From Campylorhamphus procurvoides (taxonomy: Eukaryota > Chordata > Aves > Passeriformes > Dendrocolaptidae): a stretch of DNA of 64,000 nt. The stretch is taken from positions 356,738 to 420,737 of the forward strand of contig WBMV01000073.1 in NCBI GenBank assembly GCA_013396655.1, given 5' to 3'. Position 1 is the stretch's first letter. Each line of letters opens with the position of its first letter. The translations under genes and the position numbers were made by a program. Positions 32,648 through 46,300 of this stretch are shown in pieces. The notes under the pieces were generated by a model. That model searched no databases and was not told the DNA's origin. It saw only the letters and a list, made by a program, of their open reading frames with translations.

Positions 32648-33608
32648 TATTTCCTCTGTAAGGTGCAAGATGATGGGTTGGAGGAAACCAAATCTGTACT
32701 AGCCAATGGCTGATGGATGGTCATGATCTTCTTCCTTGGGAGAAAAAAAAATGGTACTGGAAGAGGTCTGCTTTTGTTTAGGAGCTGATGACTGGCACTG
32801 CCAACAAGAAATCAGAAGTTGAATCTGTTTCTCTTACTAATAAATGGAGTAGCAGACCCAAGGCTAACAGAGGCCTTTGCTCTTTAAGAGCCTGACTGAT
32901 CTCAATTAATTCTCCCTCTTTTTTTTTTAATGTTCCTATTTGTCTTGCCTTATGGGAAAGCTCTAATAATGACAGTGCTGCTAAGCATTGCAAAAATATC
33001 AATTGTTAAAACAGTTCTGTTGTGAAACTGGAACATCTTGTGTTCTTAAGTGTTAAAGACACTAAAATTGCCACAAATGCCTCATAGCTGTTTGCACCTT
33101 CTGCAACAGAGAGTAAATCTGAGATAGAGTGTGTTAAACAGACTGTGACTTTAAATTCATGCCTGCCTCTGAAAAGAAAACTCTTGAAAAAACAAGCCTT
33201 AATTTTCTCCTTAGGTGAAGTAGATGTAATAATATTTTGTCATTTTATTTTTGAGATAAAAAAACCCTGAACTCCTTCCTGTTTTACTAAAAATTCTAGT
33301 TATGAGGATTGGAGTTTTAATTTTTTAAAAATCTAGTGAGTTGCGCACTTTGCATCAACAAATTCTTTGTTCTTTCTTCCAGAAGAGCAAGGATATTCTG
33401 GTGTTCTGAAAAAGCTGGCTTAGCTTGCTATTTCACAAATACTGTGCTTGGTAATGAGTGAAACACATTGTTTATCCTGGGAGCTGCAAAGCAGAGTGTG
33501 CTTGAAGCAATATTTATTCTTGCTCGTCCAGTAATATCAATAAGCTACTTAATTTTGATTGCACATAAAGCTGTGGCCACTTTTGATGTGGCTGGAAGCC
33601 TACTACTG

Positions 33609-33614
33609 AATAAA
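33609..33614 (+). terminator. Candidate FITM2 polyadenylation signal
   Basis: AATAAA about 1.4 kb after the stop, followed by a GGGGGTGAGGTGGG stretch that suits a downstream element. A second AATAAA at 33714-33719, also followed by GT-rich DNA, is an alternative. An earlier one at 32839-32844 is less supported. Confidence 0.45.
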
Positions 33615-33713
33615 ACACTATTACTAGATAATGAATGGGGGTGAGGTGGGTTTATATAGCGTATCAATCAGATGTTTAGCATAGTTTTTATCTTGAAAAG
33701 CTTTTTATTATTT

Positions 33714-33719
33714 AATAAA
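33714..33719 (+). terminator. Alternative FITM2 polyadenylation signal
   Basis: AATAAA in a TTTAATAAAGG context. Downstream is TGTGATG and TATGTTTGACAGTG. It could be used together with the signal about 100 bp upstream. Confidence 0.4.
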
Positions 33720-36700
33720 GGCTTATCTGTGATGCAGTTGCACAAAATATGTTTGACAGTGATGAACAAGACAGCCAGGAAGGTCTGTGGGCAATTCTGT
33801 CACCTCCACTGACCCAAGAGCAGGCTTGATCTGACTCCAGGGTGACTTTTTTGGTCTGACACAGGGTGTGATGCACCACAGGTTAATCCTGGCACATTTT
33901 GCCATCTCAACAGCTCTCTTCCAGCAAGAGAGTGGAAGCATTTGTAATTAATACAGCAGTGTTAGTTCCATGCTGTTGTCTCCTTCTGAGGAGAGCTGAA
34001 TTCACTGGAGTTCCCACTGAATTCAGCGACAGGTGGGAGTTGTTCTGTGTCCTTAGAAAGTACAAATCACCTCTCAGAAAGAAGCTGTCCAGGGGGTTGT
34101 GTATTTTCTGTCAAGTTCCTCGTGTTTTTTGTATTAAATTGCATTTTAAGCCGACTCTTTGAAAATTGCACTGATTAACTCATATTGGGTTTAACTAAAT
34201 TTGTTTGAACAATGCAAATTTATTTGCAGACATTCTTTTGATGTAATGTAAGCCTGCTCCCAATAGAGTTAAGCTAGACCGCAAGCAACTTTCACCATGA
34301 AAAAGGATTATATACCCAGAAGGTGCTCTGATTAATTTCTTTAAGTTTCTATTTTAGGTTATCTCTATGTAACTTTGCTGTGTAGACAAGCCCTTGGAAC
34401 GGGAAATGCTGTTTGCTTAAACCAACTGACTTGCTGAAATGATGTTCATTTTCTCAAATGTTTTGTGCAATCACTGTGGATATTTCTGTCCACGTTAACC
34501 AGTGTCACAGATTTTTTTTAATGGAAATAATGTGGGATATAGTTATTCTCAAAACTTTTATTTAAATGAAAGAAAAACATTTGAAAACTTTAACAGTGTT
34601 TGTGTCTTTGAGAATCTCTTTCTGATACCTGTAAAGATGCTGCTGTTGCTCTTCATTTCCCTGGATGATTCAGCCTCCCTGTGTGTTTGTTACTACTGGG
34701 GCATGTGGTCAAGCTGACATTGATGATTCTGCACTATTTGAAAGGGTTAATAAAGGTTCTCAGGAGTGCAGGCTGTAAAGTGAAACAACACAAGACAAAG
34801 CCATGGCTGACTAAAGCAAGTTTCCCAATGTGGGCCTGTTACACCAGGCAGCTCATTCTGTTCATGTGCTCAGTGGTTTATTGCAGCAAAGTGAAATATA
34901 TGGGAGAATTCCCGTGGGCTGCAATGTTGCTTCACAGTGTGGAAATCTTGGTGTTCTCTCTCAGCAGAGACCGTGTGCCAGCTCTTGGCTTAGAAGGTTC
35001 CCTTAAGCTCCAGACCTTTCCTTGTGGGTTTTTTTGACTCTGTTTCAGAGTAGGAATCTGCTTCCTTGCACTTCAACTGAAAGCTACAGGTATCAAATTT
35101 CCTGTTCACATATTTCCCATCATGTTTACCCAGCCTCCTTTCCTCTCCCAAATGCACTTTTATCATTAAAATAAAAATGCAGCCTCTCTACAACAGATCT
35201 GCAGCTACAGAGAAACAGTCCTGGAAGTAGCAGGGTTTGGTGTCTTGTGCCAAAGGACACAAATCAGCTGTCAACAGGTATTACTGATTTGTTTCACCTT
35301 CAGGGTTTGTTTTTTTCATTTTTTTTTGCTTTTCTACGTTAAAATATCCCTCTTGTTCCCATGTAGCTGTATTTCTGTGTCTGTAGAATTACCTAGGGAA
35401 TTCTTGTCTCCCAAGATCTTTCTAGCATATTATTTATTTCAACATCTGTTTGCTAATTTTCTTTGCCTGTGTTTGGCCGGTTTTTGGGCTCTGTTTCACA
35501 TTTCTTTCACAGTAGCAGCATTTGGCCTGACTGATGTGGCTGAGGCAGGTCTTGGTTCCTTAAACATTTTCCTCTACTGGGAACAGCAAGGAAGGGAGTC
35601 TTGAGTTGGAAGACAGTGGGAACAGTAACTGGCTTAGGTTTCATTTCACTCTTCACTTACCTGGGACTCTTTCAAATGATTGTGTCATTGGAGGCAAGAT
35701 CAGCAAACAGGAAAGTTGAGGTCTTTTGTAAGAGCTGTCTGAACAGTTCAGACTTTAAAATGTATCTGAACCCAGGGTTTGATCCTTCCCCAGAAATCTT
35801 TGTTCAAAGCAGACTGGGTCCACGAACACTCCACTGGTGCTAAGTGATATTCTTGGTTTGCCAGTTTATTTGTGTGTGCTGAGACTTAGGTTGTGGGTGG
35901 CTGCAAAAAAAAAATCTTGTTTTCTGTTTGGTGTTTGGCAATTTGTGAGGGTGAGAAACACCCAGTTATGCCCTGGGGTGCACTTTAATGGAGAGAACTG
36001 TCGTGGCTGCCGTGATATTTTAAATATTTGGAAAACCAGTCTTGAGTTGTGAGCACAAATCTGTGGTCACTTCTATCAGTGAAATAGTATCTGATTTTTC
36101 CACTGTAGCTTAAAGTAAATCCCTGCAGCTTCTCTGCAATCGGCCTTTTCCAGCTCTTTGATCAGTCTGTTTTATCTCCATTCGCTAAGAAACCTCTTTC
36201 CTGGGATTATTTCTTTTCATAGCTTCATCTCTCCTCCTGGAGCACAGATTAGTAATAAATGCTCTTCACCTCTGCTTGATGTGTGCTCTCTCTGTATTTT
36301 GCCTTCTCTTAAGTAAAAACTTAAGATGACAGTAATTAATGGAAGCAAAAAAGGCTGTTGTGACTCCGAAGTCATGTTTAACTGTTGTTAAACAGAGCTG
36401 GTCTGTCTTTGTTTCCCTGGAAAATAGCACAGGCTTCATTTATTGAAGCAGAATTACACCTGAAGTGCTTGAGCTCAGGGCAGGAAAGGGGTAAGGTGAC
36501 AGTAGAGTTCAGAAACCCTCAGAAAAACACCCTTTTCCAGATAAGGTATCCAATGGCAGAAGATCTGCAGCTGTACTGAGGATCTCCCTGGTGGTGAAGG
36601 CTGAGGAAAGGAAAGTAGAACAAGATAAATACAAATGATGATTATTTTTTTCTCACATCTCCAAAGTCTTTTCCCATGTCCAGTCTGGGTTTGTTTTTTG

Positions 36701-38940
36701 CAGCTTTGGGCCGTGTATTCCCTCAGTCATGGAATTTAATGCATTTAATCTGTGGGAAACATGGTTGATGTCAGAGCAATAATTGGGCATATCCTCAAGG
36801 TAAATGTCAGCTCTTCTGAAATGCCTTCCCTGGATCCTGCACTGCCAGCAGAGCCTTCCCCTCCCGTGGGGACTGTGTTGAGAGGTCACCCGTGGTGTGA
36901 CTATCCGTGACAGGCTTAACTTCATGACTCATTGCCGAGGAAAATTCAGCTAAATAGGCTGTGGCTCAGAATAGTTGGCCGAGATGGAGAAAGCTGTGCA
37001 GAAGGAATTGAAAATAAAGAGGGTGCTGAGCCCTCAGAGCCTGCTGGCCTTACCCAAATGTGTGAATTGTTGCACCCACAGCCAGCAGGATTGTTGGGAA
37101 TGGCACTTGGGGTCTGCCCTCGGGGTTTTGCAGGTGATGGAAGTGAGGGTTTTGGTGAGGTGGGCTTGGTACAGTGTTGGTTTAGACCACAGCTCTGTTG
37201 CTCCAGCTCTGTCATAACCAGACCTGAGTTGTTTTTAGAGGAATGGAAGAGATTTGAGGATTTTAACAATATGGTTTTTTTTCTGTTGATTGTCATGATT
37301 TGGAATTTAAGAGAAAAAAAAATAGGCCAGTGCTTTTCTGGTTTATTTTGCTTACTGGGAACTTTTGTTTGTCTGTTTTCAGAGGTTTTGTTTGTTTGTT
37401 TTTCTTGTGGCCAAGAATCCTCTCTATTGCTCCTGTGTAGTGGTTGCCTCCAAGGGCATGGAAGAGAAAGAAATTGCTTTCAGTAAACAAAAATAGAAAG
37501 AAGAGTGTTCAGGAGGCTGGTGGTGGAGTGACATGACCTTGTGATGTAAAGAGTGTGTGCAAAACAGCACTTAAGTATGCAGGATACTTGGTTCTGTGTC
37601 AAGAACTGCCTGCAGCATTACACAGCACCCTCAAACCTGGTTACACTCTGTTCTGATTGCAAAGTAGCTTTATTTGGATAACTCTCCTGGAGCTAAAAAG
37701 GATTTAGGTCGCAGGAGAGATGAGGTGCTGGTAGGAAAGGGCTGAGGCAGGAGGCAATGAAAGTAGGGGGGTGGATGGCGTTATTTTTAAAGAAATGCTT
37801 TCTAAGCCATTGATCTGTGCTGTTTGTTAAGAGGTTTTTAGCAAGATTCCATCTCCTTCATTTCTTAGCAGTTCTTCTTCAGAAGGGGGAAAATGGGAGG
37901 TGCTGTGTCCACTGAAGCAGAACTTGACAACCCATGGGCTCCTGACAACAGAAATGCCTCTGAAGGTGGTTGTGCATCACCAGATGTGTGTGACAGGAGA
38001 GTGACACCAGGGAGTCCAGGAGAGAGGAAGGAGGTAGCACAGCAGAGAGGGGTAAAGAAAAAAGGGGCTGAAAGTAGATCACTGTGCAGGGGGGACAAAA
38101 AGGAAGCAGAAAACCTATTGTGAGCTTCTAAGGAGAGAGTGGAGGTTGACATTTGCTCATTGATGCTCTTCAGCACCAAAGTGACATGGAAACAGAGCCC
38201 AGCTGGCAGCACACGGGGACCCACAGCTGCTGCACTGATGGACACCTGTGTGCTAACAGAGCAATTCTGCATCCACAGTATTTATGGCATTTGTGGTGTT
38301 CCTCCTTTTACTGGGAGCTGTTCAATGCAGGCTGTTTTCTCTCTGGTTAATCCTCCAGAGGAAAGCATATTAAAAGGAGGAAAGACAGTGATAATGAATA
38401 TGTCATTTGGGTGCATTTGGGGATCAGCATGAGGGGAAAACCAAGAAATATGTCTGTCATGGATGTGCTTTATCTGAGATACAAGTTCCTGTGTGTTTTT
38501 GCTACTGCTTATAACTTAGATCCAGAATTAGGAATGGCTTGGTCTGAAACATCTGCATTGTGGCCACAGAGGCCCTGCTTTAGGTAGTCCTTCAGGGGTA
38601 CAAAATGTGTTCCTGTCCAGATATTTACACTCTCATTCATACCTGTGGGTTTGAGCTTTTCTCCAGGCCTTGGGTGGGATGGGGTAGACTGGGGACTTTA
38701 TTCTACCCTACCATGGCAGAAAGAGCCTTTTTTTCCCTACAGACTTGTGTAGCAAGTGATCTTTGATGATGCCCTCTCATCCTCTGCTATGCCACAGGTA
38801 ACTGCAGGTGTGTGGTTACAGTAGTTGGCTCTTAGGTTGGTACATGATTTCCTGGTTCTTTGGTTATTTAGTTTTTAACTAAATATTATCACATTTGGTT
38901 CAAATCTCATATTATCATGTTTTATATTATCATATTTGGT

Positions 38941-38961
38941 CATTAATATTCCTTTCTGCAC
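38941..38961 (+). repeat. Dispersed 21-bp direct repeat, copy 1
   Basis: The 21 bases beginning CATTAATATT recur exactly at 40958-40978. The flanks do not match. Confidence 0.6.
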
Positions 38962-40957
38962 TTATTGTTGTCAAAATACTATTGTCATGTTATCCTATAT
39001 TATTTTAATCCCATACATATTTCTGAAACCTGAGAGATTTAGTTGCTGTCATTGTCTGCATTGTGGATCCAGTCTGGATCGTTTTGGCTTTGATCTTAAT
39101 GATGGCAGTGAGTGCCACCAAACACAACCTGATGTTAAATATTTTCACAAGCTTTAATGTTTTCTGTCTGCTGTTCCTATGTGGGGAAATCCTTCATTTA
39201 TATTCACAGCAGAAAGAAAGTTTCCCCTCGCTGGAAGGAGCAGCCCTTACGCTGTCTCTCTTCCCTCTTTATCCTGGATTCTGAAATTGCAGTTTGCTGA
39301 TAAGGATGGTTTTTTCATTAAAAAAAAGAGGAAAACTTGGTAAATAATTTCTGAGAGGGACACCAGATGGTCACTAGGTATTGTTAGGAAGGCACAGATC
39401 TCGATTTCTTTGGCAAGTTGTGACAGGCTCTGTGGAGTGTTCCCTGTCCCCTGGCAAGCTTGGTATAGAAATCCTTTATTCTGCATGGAGAGGTCTCCTC
39501 CATCCCGTGCCAAACAAAGGAGAAAGCTGCCAGCCACTTGCAAGATCGACACGTACATTTTCAATTTTCATAATTGAGTCTTTTGAGCAAATCCTGCAGG
39601 AGGAGAATGATTTCAGAAGCTGTAGCTCTGCAAATGTGACCACTGGGAGCCCATTAAACAGGAGGCTTGGGAGGCAGGAGGGAGAGACCACTCGCTGTGA
39701 GCTCCTCTGTGTAATGAAACTATCTCAGAGATGCTTGAACTTGACATGAAGCCCCTGACTTTTTTCTCTCTGATAACTAGAAGTTTCACATTTCAGCACA
39801 GATAGAGATTTTAAAGCCTCAAGGTACCTAAAAAAGCACATTTATCTCTAAAACACAGGGATTTTGAAGGATAGAAATTTGCTTGGGTAAATGAGTACAC
39901 CCAGAGTAAACCCTAGGAAGGATCCTAGCTGGGGTGGGAACAGCTACACAGAAGTGTTTGGTGCAGGATGCAGCAGGAGCCATTCCCTCTGTTGTCTAAT
40001 TTATAAAATAGCACCTCTGGGCTGCCTCACCTTCCAGCCTTACCCCTTGAGTGCTGCTGTTACCCCACACCTTACTGAGAACAAAACATGAAGTCCTGGA
40101 GCGAGAAAACAGATTTTTGCCATCATTTTCATATTTCAGTGTACAAAACATGCCCTGGGCAGCGAATGTCAGGCTGGCTCATGGCCAGGTAGTGTGGTGG
40201 GCTCCCCTCTGCAGTGGAACTAGAGCAGAAAAGGTCTGATTAGGCTGAGATCAGCTAGAGCAAGACCAGCTTTTTATGACAGCCTGTGATCACCGCAGGG
40301 CTGCTTATAGCAACTGGCTAATCTGAATTGATCCAGGCACTGACATTCCTCTCCCGTTCGTTTCAGTAGAGTCTTGTACATCAATCCAGCCTCTGCCTGC
40401 CACAGTAATTGTCTTTTATCGCTCCCACAGATTGCTTTTCCCTGGAGCAAAGTCCTGGTACTTTTTCATTACAGGGGCAGGGAAACAAGGCTTAGCGACA
40501 GGGAGTGGCATCAATTTTTGCTTTCCTTTTTAGTTTGGTCCAAAACAAAGGCTTGTTAGTGACTATTCCTAGCTGAGAACCTGTAAAAACCCCATCACCA
40601 CAGCAGCTGTGGCTTCCCAGCAGCCCACAGTGCAACACGGGTGAGAATTATCACACATTGCTCCAAACCAACCCATGCCTTGTTCCAGCTGCTGGATCTG
40701 TCTTTCTTCCCTGTAACAGTTTTATTTTAAGTGTGCTCCAAACAGAACAAACACCTATTTTCTGTAGTGTTCAGAGTTTTGACTTGCTCCATGATTCTCA
40801 ATTTATTGAGGTTATAAAAATATATATAACAAATCGAGGAGCAAAGTAACCAGCGGTCCTATTGAGCATCTTCCTTCTACCTCATTCTTGGGCTAAAATC
40901 CTGGGAATGGAGCAAGTATTTGCTCTCCTTCCCTCAGGGTTTCCTGGCCTTGTACCC

Positions 40958-40978
40958 CATTAATATTCCTTTCTGCAC
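40958..40978 (+). repeat. Dispersed 21-bp direct repeat, copy 2
   Basis: Exact copy of 38941-38961, about 2 kb away in the same orientation, with unrelated flanks. Confidence 0.6.
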
Positions 40979-41968
40979 CTGGTGTGTGCTTTTTATCACC
41001 TTTTGGAAATCAGCAGGGAATGTGTGTGTAGGGCAACTGACAAAGGTAAAAGTATAAAATCCTGGTAAGGGTTTCGTGTCAGTGTATCTATAAATCCTTG
41101 GTAGGTATCAGTTAATGGATCAAACAGGTGATGACCCATAGTTCATCTTGCATCTTTCAGATTCAGCAGAAGGAATGACCTCAGGGCACCCTCTTGCTTT
41201 CCTCTTCAAAAGGAAGGAGAATAACTATTTCTTTTGAAGTCATTGATGCCATGAAGCAAGTACTGAATGTATTTTGGAGAAAGTGTGTGTGTGCAAGGTT
41301 TCACTCAGCAGACTCAGCTGCAGGTGCCAGTTGTGCATGTGCTAATTAATGGTGGATTGGGGGTCTCACCCACCAATTTTAAGTGCAGCCCTAATCCCTG
41401 GGGGGGGTAACATGGATAACACAGAGCCTTTGCAGCTACACAACCTGTTCTATTCCAGAAGCATGTCAGGCCAGCCTACACAATTGTGACAAGCACGGTA
41501 CAAATGTGTGTGTTTTGCACTGTCTAATCGCTATGTGCTCGTTCCTTGTAATTCCTGCTAAATATTCTCAATTCTATGGCTGCTGGGTTGTACCAAAAGC
41601 CCCTGGGAAGGCTCGCTGCTTTCAAATACATAAAGATAACTTTTGAGTCGGAGGCAAATGCAATTCATATTATTTCAGCCACACTTGGCATACATCCCCA
41701 AGCCTAGAGATGCAGCATGGCTCACTAGGGATCGCTGGAGCCCCTGGAAAGCCAGCCAGAGGAGATTCTAGCAGGCTGAGGGCATACAGGAATGAGTGCC
41801 TTGGAAGAGGAATACATATTAGTTCCATGTGAGTTTTATACCAGTGCAGTACATGAGCCAAAGCACAAACCACCTGCACATCCTGCTGCCCTTGGGCATG
41901 CCTTGCTCTAGGACCAGAGGGATGTGGAACACATTTAGAGATGCAAAGCTGTTACTCCTCCCATATGG

Positions 41969-41974
41969 TTTATT
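41969..41974 (-). terminator. Candidate GDAP1L1 polyadenylation signal
   Basis: AATAAA on the minus strand, 1.0 kb after the stop. The intervening DNA (41975-42988) is AT-rich and has no gene, consistent with a 3' UTR. No stronger signal is seen nearer the stop. Confidence 0.4.
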
Positions 41975-42798
41975 GAGGATCTCAGTTTCCAAAGCATGAG
42001 TAGCAGTGAGGCCCGTTATTCTTTCCAGCATGCAAAAGGCACAAGAAAGTCATCAATGTGATTCTGTGCAAAGTGTCCCTAAGAAAACACACAGCGAGGA
42101 AATGACAGAAAAGAGCCCCGGATGGAAGAAAGCCAAAGCGCCTTCAGGAAAGTGCTGAAAAGTTCTGAAAATGGTTGTACTTTTTCAGAGTCCACAGATG
42201 CTCAGTCGGTGAAAGATGCTTTGCAAATCCGTGAAGGAAAACCCAAGAGACAGAGCCAAAAGGCTTAAAACAATAATCTCCTTCATGTGCCAAAATTCAG
42301 GATGGAAGTCAAAACGATTTATCTCAAGAAAAAAGTGCAGCAGTTAAAGACAGACATTAAATTCCTTAAAAAAAATCCCACCAAAACCAGACGTAGAAAG
42401 TGGATACATTCTAAGAGCAGCTCAATAAAAAATATTCCTTTTAAAGAAAATAATTTTAAAAATGGATACTTGAAGAACGGAAATCCACCTTGACTGTGAC
42501 CAGCTACTGCACCCTGCTCCCAGGAAAGCCTCCAAGCATGACAACACAACGCCTTCTAGAAGAAAGTCCCCACTATCTGCATGTGTGAAATGTGGCCGGT
42601 GAACTATTTGGAAACACAAACGTAGAGGACCAAGTATCCAAGTCCCATTAGTCAACTCGGGTGTCAGGAAGCTTCCTGGGATTCCTGTCTCTCCCACTGG
42701 AGCCAGCTGGTGCTGGAGGCGGCATTCCTTCCCAGTGGGCACGTGAACCCCTCTGGAGTTGAATACTTAAACCTAAAAAAGGCATTTACAAGTTGACG

Positions 42799-42828
42799 CT
42801 TTTTGTTGTTGTTGTTTTTGTTGTTGTC
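42799..42828 (+). repeat. (TTG)n simple repeat
   Basis: TTGTTGTTG runs within the presumed GDAP1L1 3' UTR, reading CAA repeats in the transcript. Confidence 0.7.
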
Positions 42829-42988
42829 TTATTTCCTTGAATATAGGTTTCTACTTCTAGACTATGGAATGTTACATTAAACAATATAATTATTCATTAC
42901 CTTGCTTCAAATTTCATTACAGTTACTGAGGCTTCATCATAATTTCACACAGCACAGAGACACCAAACTAAACACCAAGCAGTCAGCA

Positions 42989-43332
42989 CTAGATGTATTT
43001 TTTCTTTAAGTACCAATAAGCAAAATATCCCATTCCCCCCAGAGATCCCATCAGGAAGGAGGCTCCAAGGAAGGAGGGAGGTTTCCGCTTGACCAGCCTG
43101 AAGGCATTGGGTACCACTGCAGAGAGGAGCGTGGTGTGTATGTCTCCCAAAACTTTCCTGAAGGCGAAGCGTTTCTGTATCCTGTCAAAGAAGGACTGTA
43201 GGTTAGGTCTGCTGCCATCTTCCCAGTATTTCTTAGAGAGTCCCAGAAACTTGAGGCGATGCAGGGTGGCTCCTAACAAGACATCAGCCAAAGTAAAGAC
43301 ACATCCGCAGAGCCAAAGTTCACACTTCTGCC
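42989..43332 (-). other. GDAP1L1: GDAP1L1 coding exon 6 and stop
   Basis: It completes G254 and encodes 255-367, QKCELWLCGC to YWYLKKKYI, then TAG. It contains the C-terminal GST core and the tail hydrophobic segment. Confidence 0.97.
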
Positions 43333-46300
43333 CTGGAGAGAGAAGAGACAGAGCAGGTAAGGTAAGAATCCCTTCGGTGGGCACCTAAAGCCTTGCTCAA
43401 AAGGTCCACAAAGGCAGGAGCATTTGTATTAGATCTGGGATGGTTTTTTTCCCAGCTCTTTGATGGTCCAAGAGCTCAGACCTCATCTACCAGGCTGTGG
43501 GATAGAGGGTATGTGGGATTGCAAAGCTGGGAATATGAGATGATAATTTATAACTTGTGTGAATATACAAAGCACTATCTGCAAAATGTCTCTAAAGCCT
43601 CTCCCCCAAGTCAAGAGCAGCAGGAGATGACACCTTGTACCCAGGAGGTCTCTGGAAAAGAGCCCCTGGTCACCTTCGAAGGAGGATGCAGTGAGCCCTT
43701 CTGCTGTGTTGGTGCTGGGGGAGAGCAGCAGTGTTTGCCCTTGGCTGCACCGGGAGCTGTTTCAGGAGTGTCACGTCGACTTGTCCTATTTTAGGGATGC
43801 GAGAAATCCTCAGGAATCAAAACCATTTGCTGGCTGGCCTGGCTGCTCTCCCTGTGTGCTGTTGGGGAGATTCTGCCTTTGTTCTCTCTCTCCTGCACTA
43901 GGGACCGTGCTCCATGACACCAAAACTGGCAGCACATCTGTGCCAACAGCCAGGCTTTTGGGAGAGGCAGAGCTTGATGTGAGTGCAGGGCATGAAGAAG
44001 GACACCAAAGGGTTGATGGCCCCTGATAATGGGTGACCCTGGAAATAACCTCACCAGAGAGACATCCAGAAATAACCCAACCTGCTGTTAGGCTGGAAAA
44101 AGCAGTCTCAGGCCAGGATTGTTAAGCACTTCTCCAGTGCCCTTTCAATACTGAGGAGCAGGGCAAGGATGGAGCTGAGGGAGGTGCTCCAACCAGTCTC
44201 AGCCCCCAGCTTTGCTTCAAATTCTTAATTTTGGTGCTCATCCACTGTCCTGTGGCTATTACATCACAAAAGGGGAGAGAGGCCCCTATACTGCACCCCA
44301 GTGCAGGCACTGGTGCTTCAGGGCTGCCTGCAGGGCCAGGCCAGAGCAATTACGAGTAATTAGCAGCCCTCATTTGTAAGCTACTTGGCAGCCTGCCTAA
44401 TCCTGCTGGAGGCACTGCCCAAGTGGACAGATTGCCTGTGCCTAATTAGTCAATAAATATTTTCGGTGACTAATGAATTGTGGGGGTGCTGTAGCCAGAG
44501 CCTCTTGGGTGCAGAGGGACCTTGTAGGTACAGCAGCAGGGCTGAGGGTGCTGCCTGACTCCCAGACACTGCTGCAGGTGACTTTGGGAGAGATCCATCC
44601 CTGTCCCTCCTGGCTCTGGGCTTACACCCACTACTGAGGTCTGGACAGGGCTGTGGGATGCCCCAGCCCCTTGCACCCCTTCCCAGCACCAAGGTGGGGC
44701 AGAAGCCCAGGCAAAAGCAACTCATCCCCTTTGCACCCACAGCAGCCCCAGCTTTGCTCAGCCTGTCCCAGGCACTGGGACCCAGGACCTGTGGCAGGGG
44801 TCTGCCAGTGCTCCTGCAGCATCTCCCACCCCTGCCCTGCCCTGCCTGCATCGCCAGCAGCCTGGGCTGCGTGGGAGGAGAGATGCTGCACTGCAGCTCC
44901 TGGGACCTTGCCAAAGGGCTGGTGCTTGTGCCCGCTGCTGAGATCCTGACCTGGCCCTGGCCCTGGCCATGCCGGGGGACTTTGGGGTCCCAGAGCAGGG
45001 GGCAGGAGCAGCACGCAGGGATGAAAGGCAGCAGAGCCACCCTCGTGCTCCCGGCACCTGGGATGTCCTCCGAGGGCACCTCATTAGGCTGAATTCTGCT
45101 GAGCTGTCCCAGCCCTTGGATCAGTTAATGAGGGTGTTGGAGGAAATTAGGGCAACACAGGGTGCTGCTGTGAACTCCTCAGGGCTCTGGGCAAATCCCC
45201 AGCCTGTGCCCTGCAGGGCCTGACCTTGGCACCTCCGAGGGCCCTTTAGTGCAGCCCCGAGCGTGACGCATGGCTCCCCATGGCACAGGCTGTCCCCTAT
45301 TAACTGTGTCTGGGCTCTGCTCTGGATCTGGCACTGTGGCCCTGGCAGCTGCCAACCCTCTCAGGGCTGGGGTTTTCAGTGCTGCCAGCAGTGGGGATGG
45401 GAGGAGGACGGCGTCATCCCGGGGTGACAGCAGGACAAGCACTGCCCAGCTGTGCCCAAGCACCCCTGGCTGCCAGGGCACTGGGGCGGCTCTCGGCAGG
45501 CACCCAGCACTGTGGATTTGATGTCAGGGATGGCTGGTGTCGCTCTCTCCCACCCACTGGTGTGTGACGCAGGTTCTCTCAAGGCTCCCACCATTCCAGG
45601 GCCCCCCAACTCCCTTGGTTTCCCTGCCCATGCTCCACTGGGATGTGGCACAGCTCTGTAGCCAGAGGGGGCTTGGCTGCAGGACATGTCCCCAGCCCTG
45701 CACTTTCAGAAGCTGCATTCCTCATGGTGTGAGCGCCCGGGGCCAGCCTGCTCTGCCCTAAACCAGGCAGAGCATCCACTCTGCTCAGACCCTCCTGGGG
45801 CAGAGGGGGCCTGCCACCACCATGTGATGACTTTGGGGCTCCCAGAGAGCACCCATGAGGACGGGGGTCCTTCTATCCCCTGTGGCAAGGGCTGCAGGGG
45901 TGGTTTGTCAGAGGTTAGTAAGGTTAATAAGCATGTTAAGTTGCATGGCTGCAATGACATCAGTGCACCCAAAACCAGAAGAGACCAGAGGCAGCCCCAG
46001 ACCTGTGGGGGATGTTCATCAGGTACAAAGCCATCAGCTATTCCTACTGTTGCACCTCAGTCTTGTGTGGAAAAATACCCCACAAACACAGTCCAGTGCC
46101 TACCTTGGTACTCCAGTTTCCTCTTCTCCAGTTCAGCCTCAATCTGGTCTAGCACCATCCCCAGTTCTCCAAGGATCTTCTTCAAGTAGTTCACATTGTC
46201 GTGCTCCAGGATTTTGGCCTGGGTGGAGAGCAGGGTTAGGATGGTGGATGGATGGATGCAGGCGCAAAAGGCATTGGGTACCCATGGCAGGTCTGTGGTC

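Larger units (their letters stand above)
33740..41960. other. Intergenic region between the convergent FITM2 and GDAP1L1 3' ends
   Basis: About 8 kb of AT-rich DNA with no supported gene. There is a short ATATTATCAT-type tandem stretch near 38910-38940 and a 21-bp sequence present twice (38941-38961 and 40958-40978). Frames in the T-rich part near 35.2-35.6 kb have no family resemblance. Confidence 0.55.

Noticed and set aside
35245..35604. Phe-rich 119-codon frame suggesting a membrane protein
   Set aside because: It arises from T-rich intergenic DNA and lacks charged loops or any known motif.
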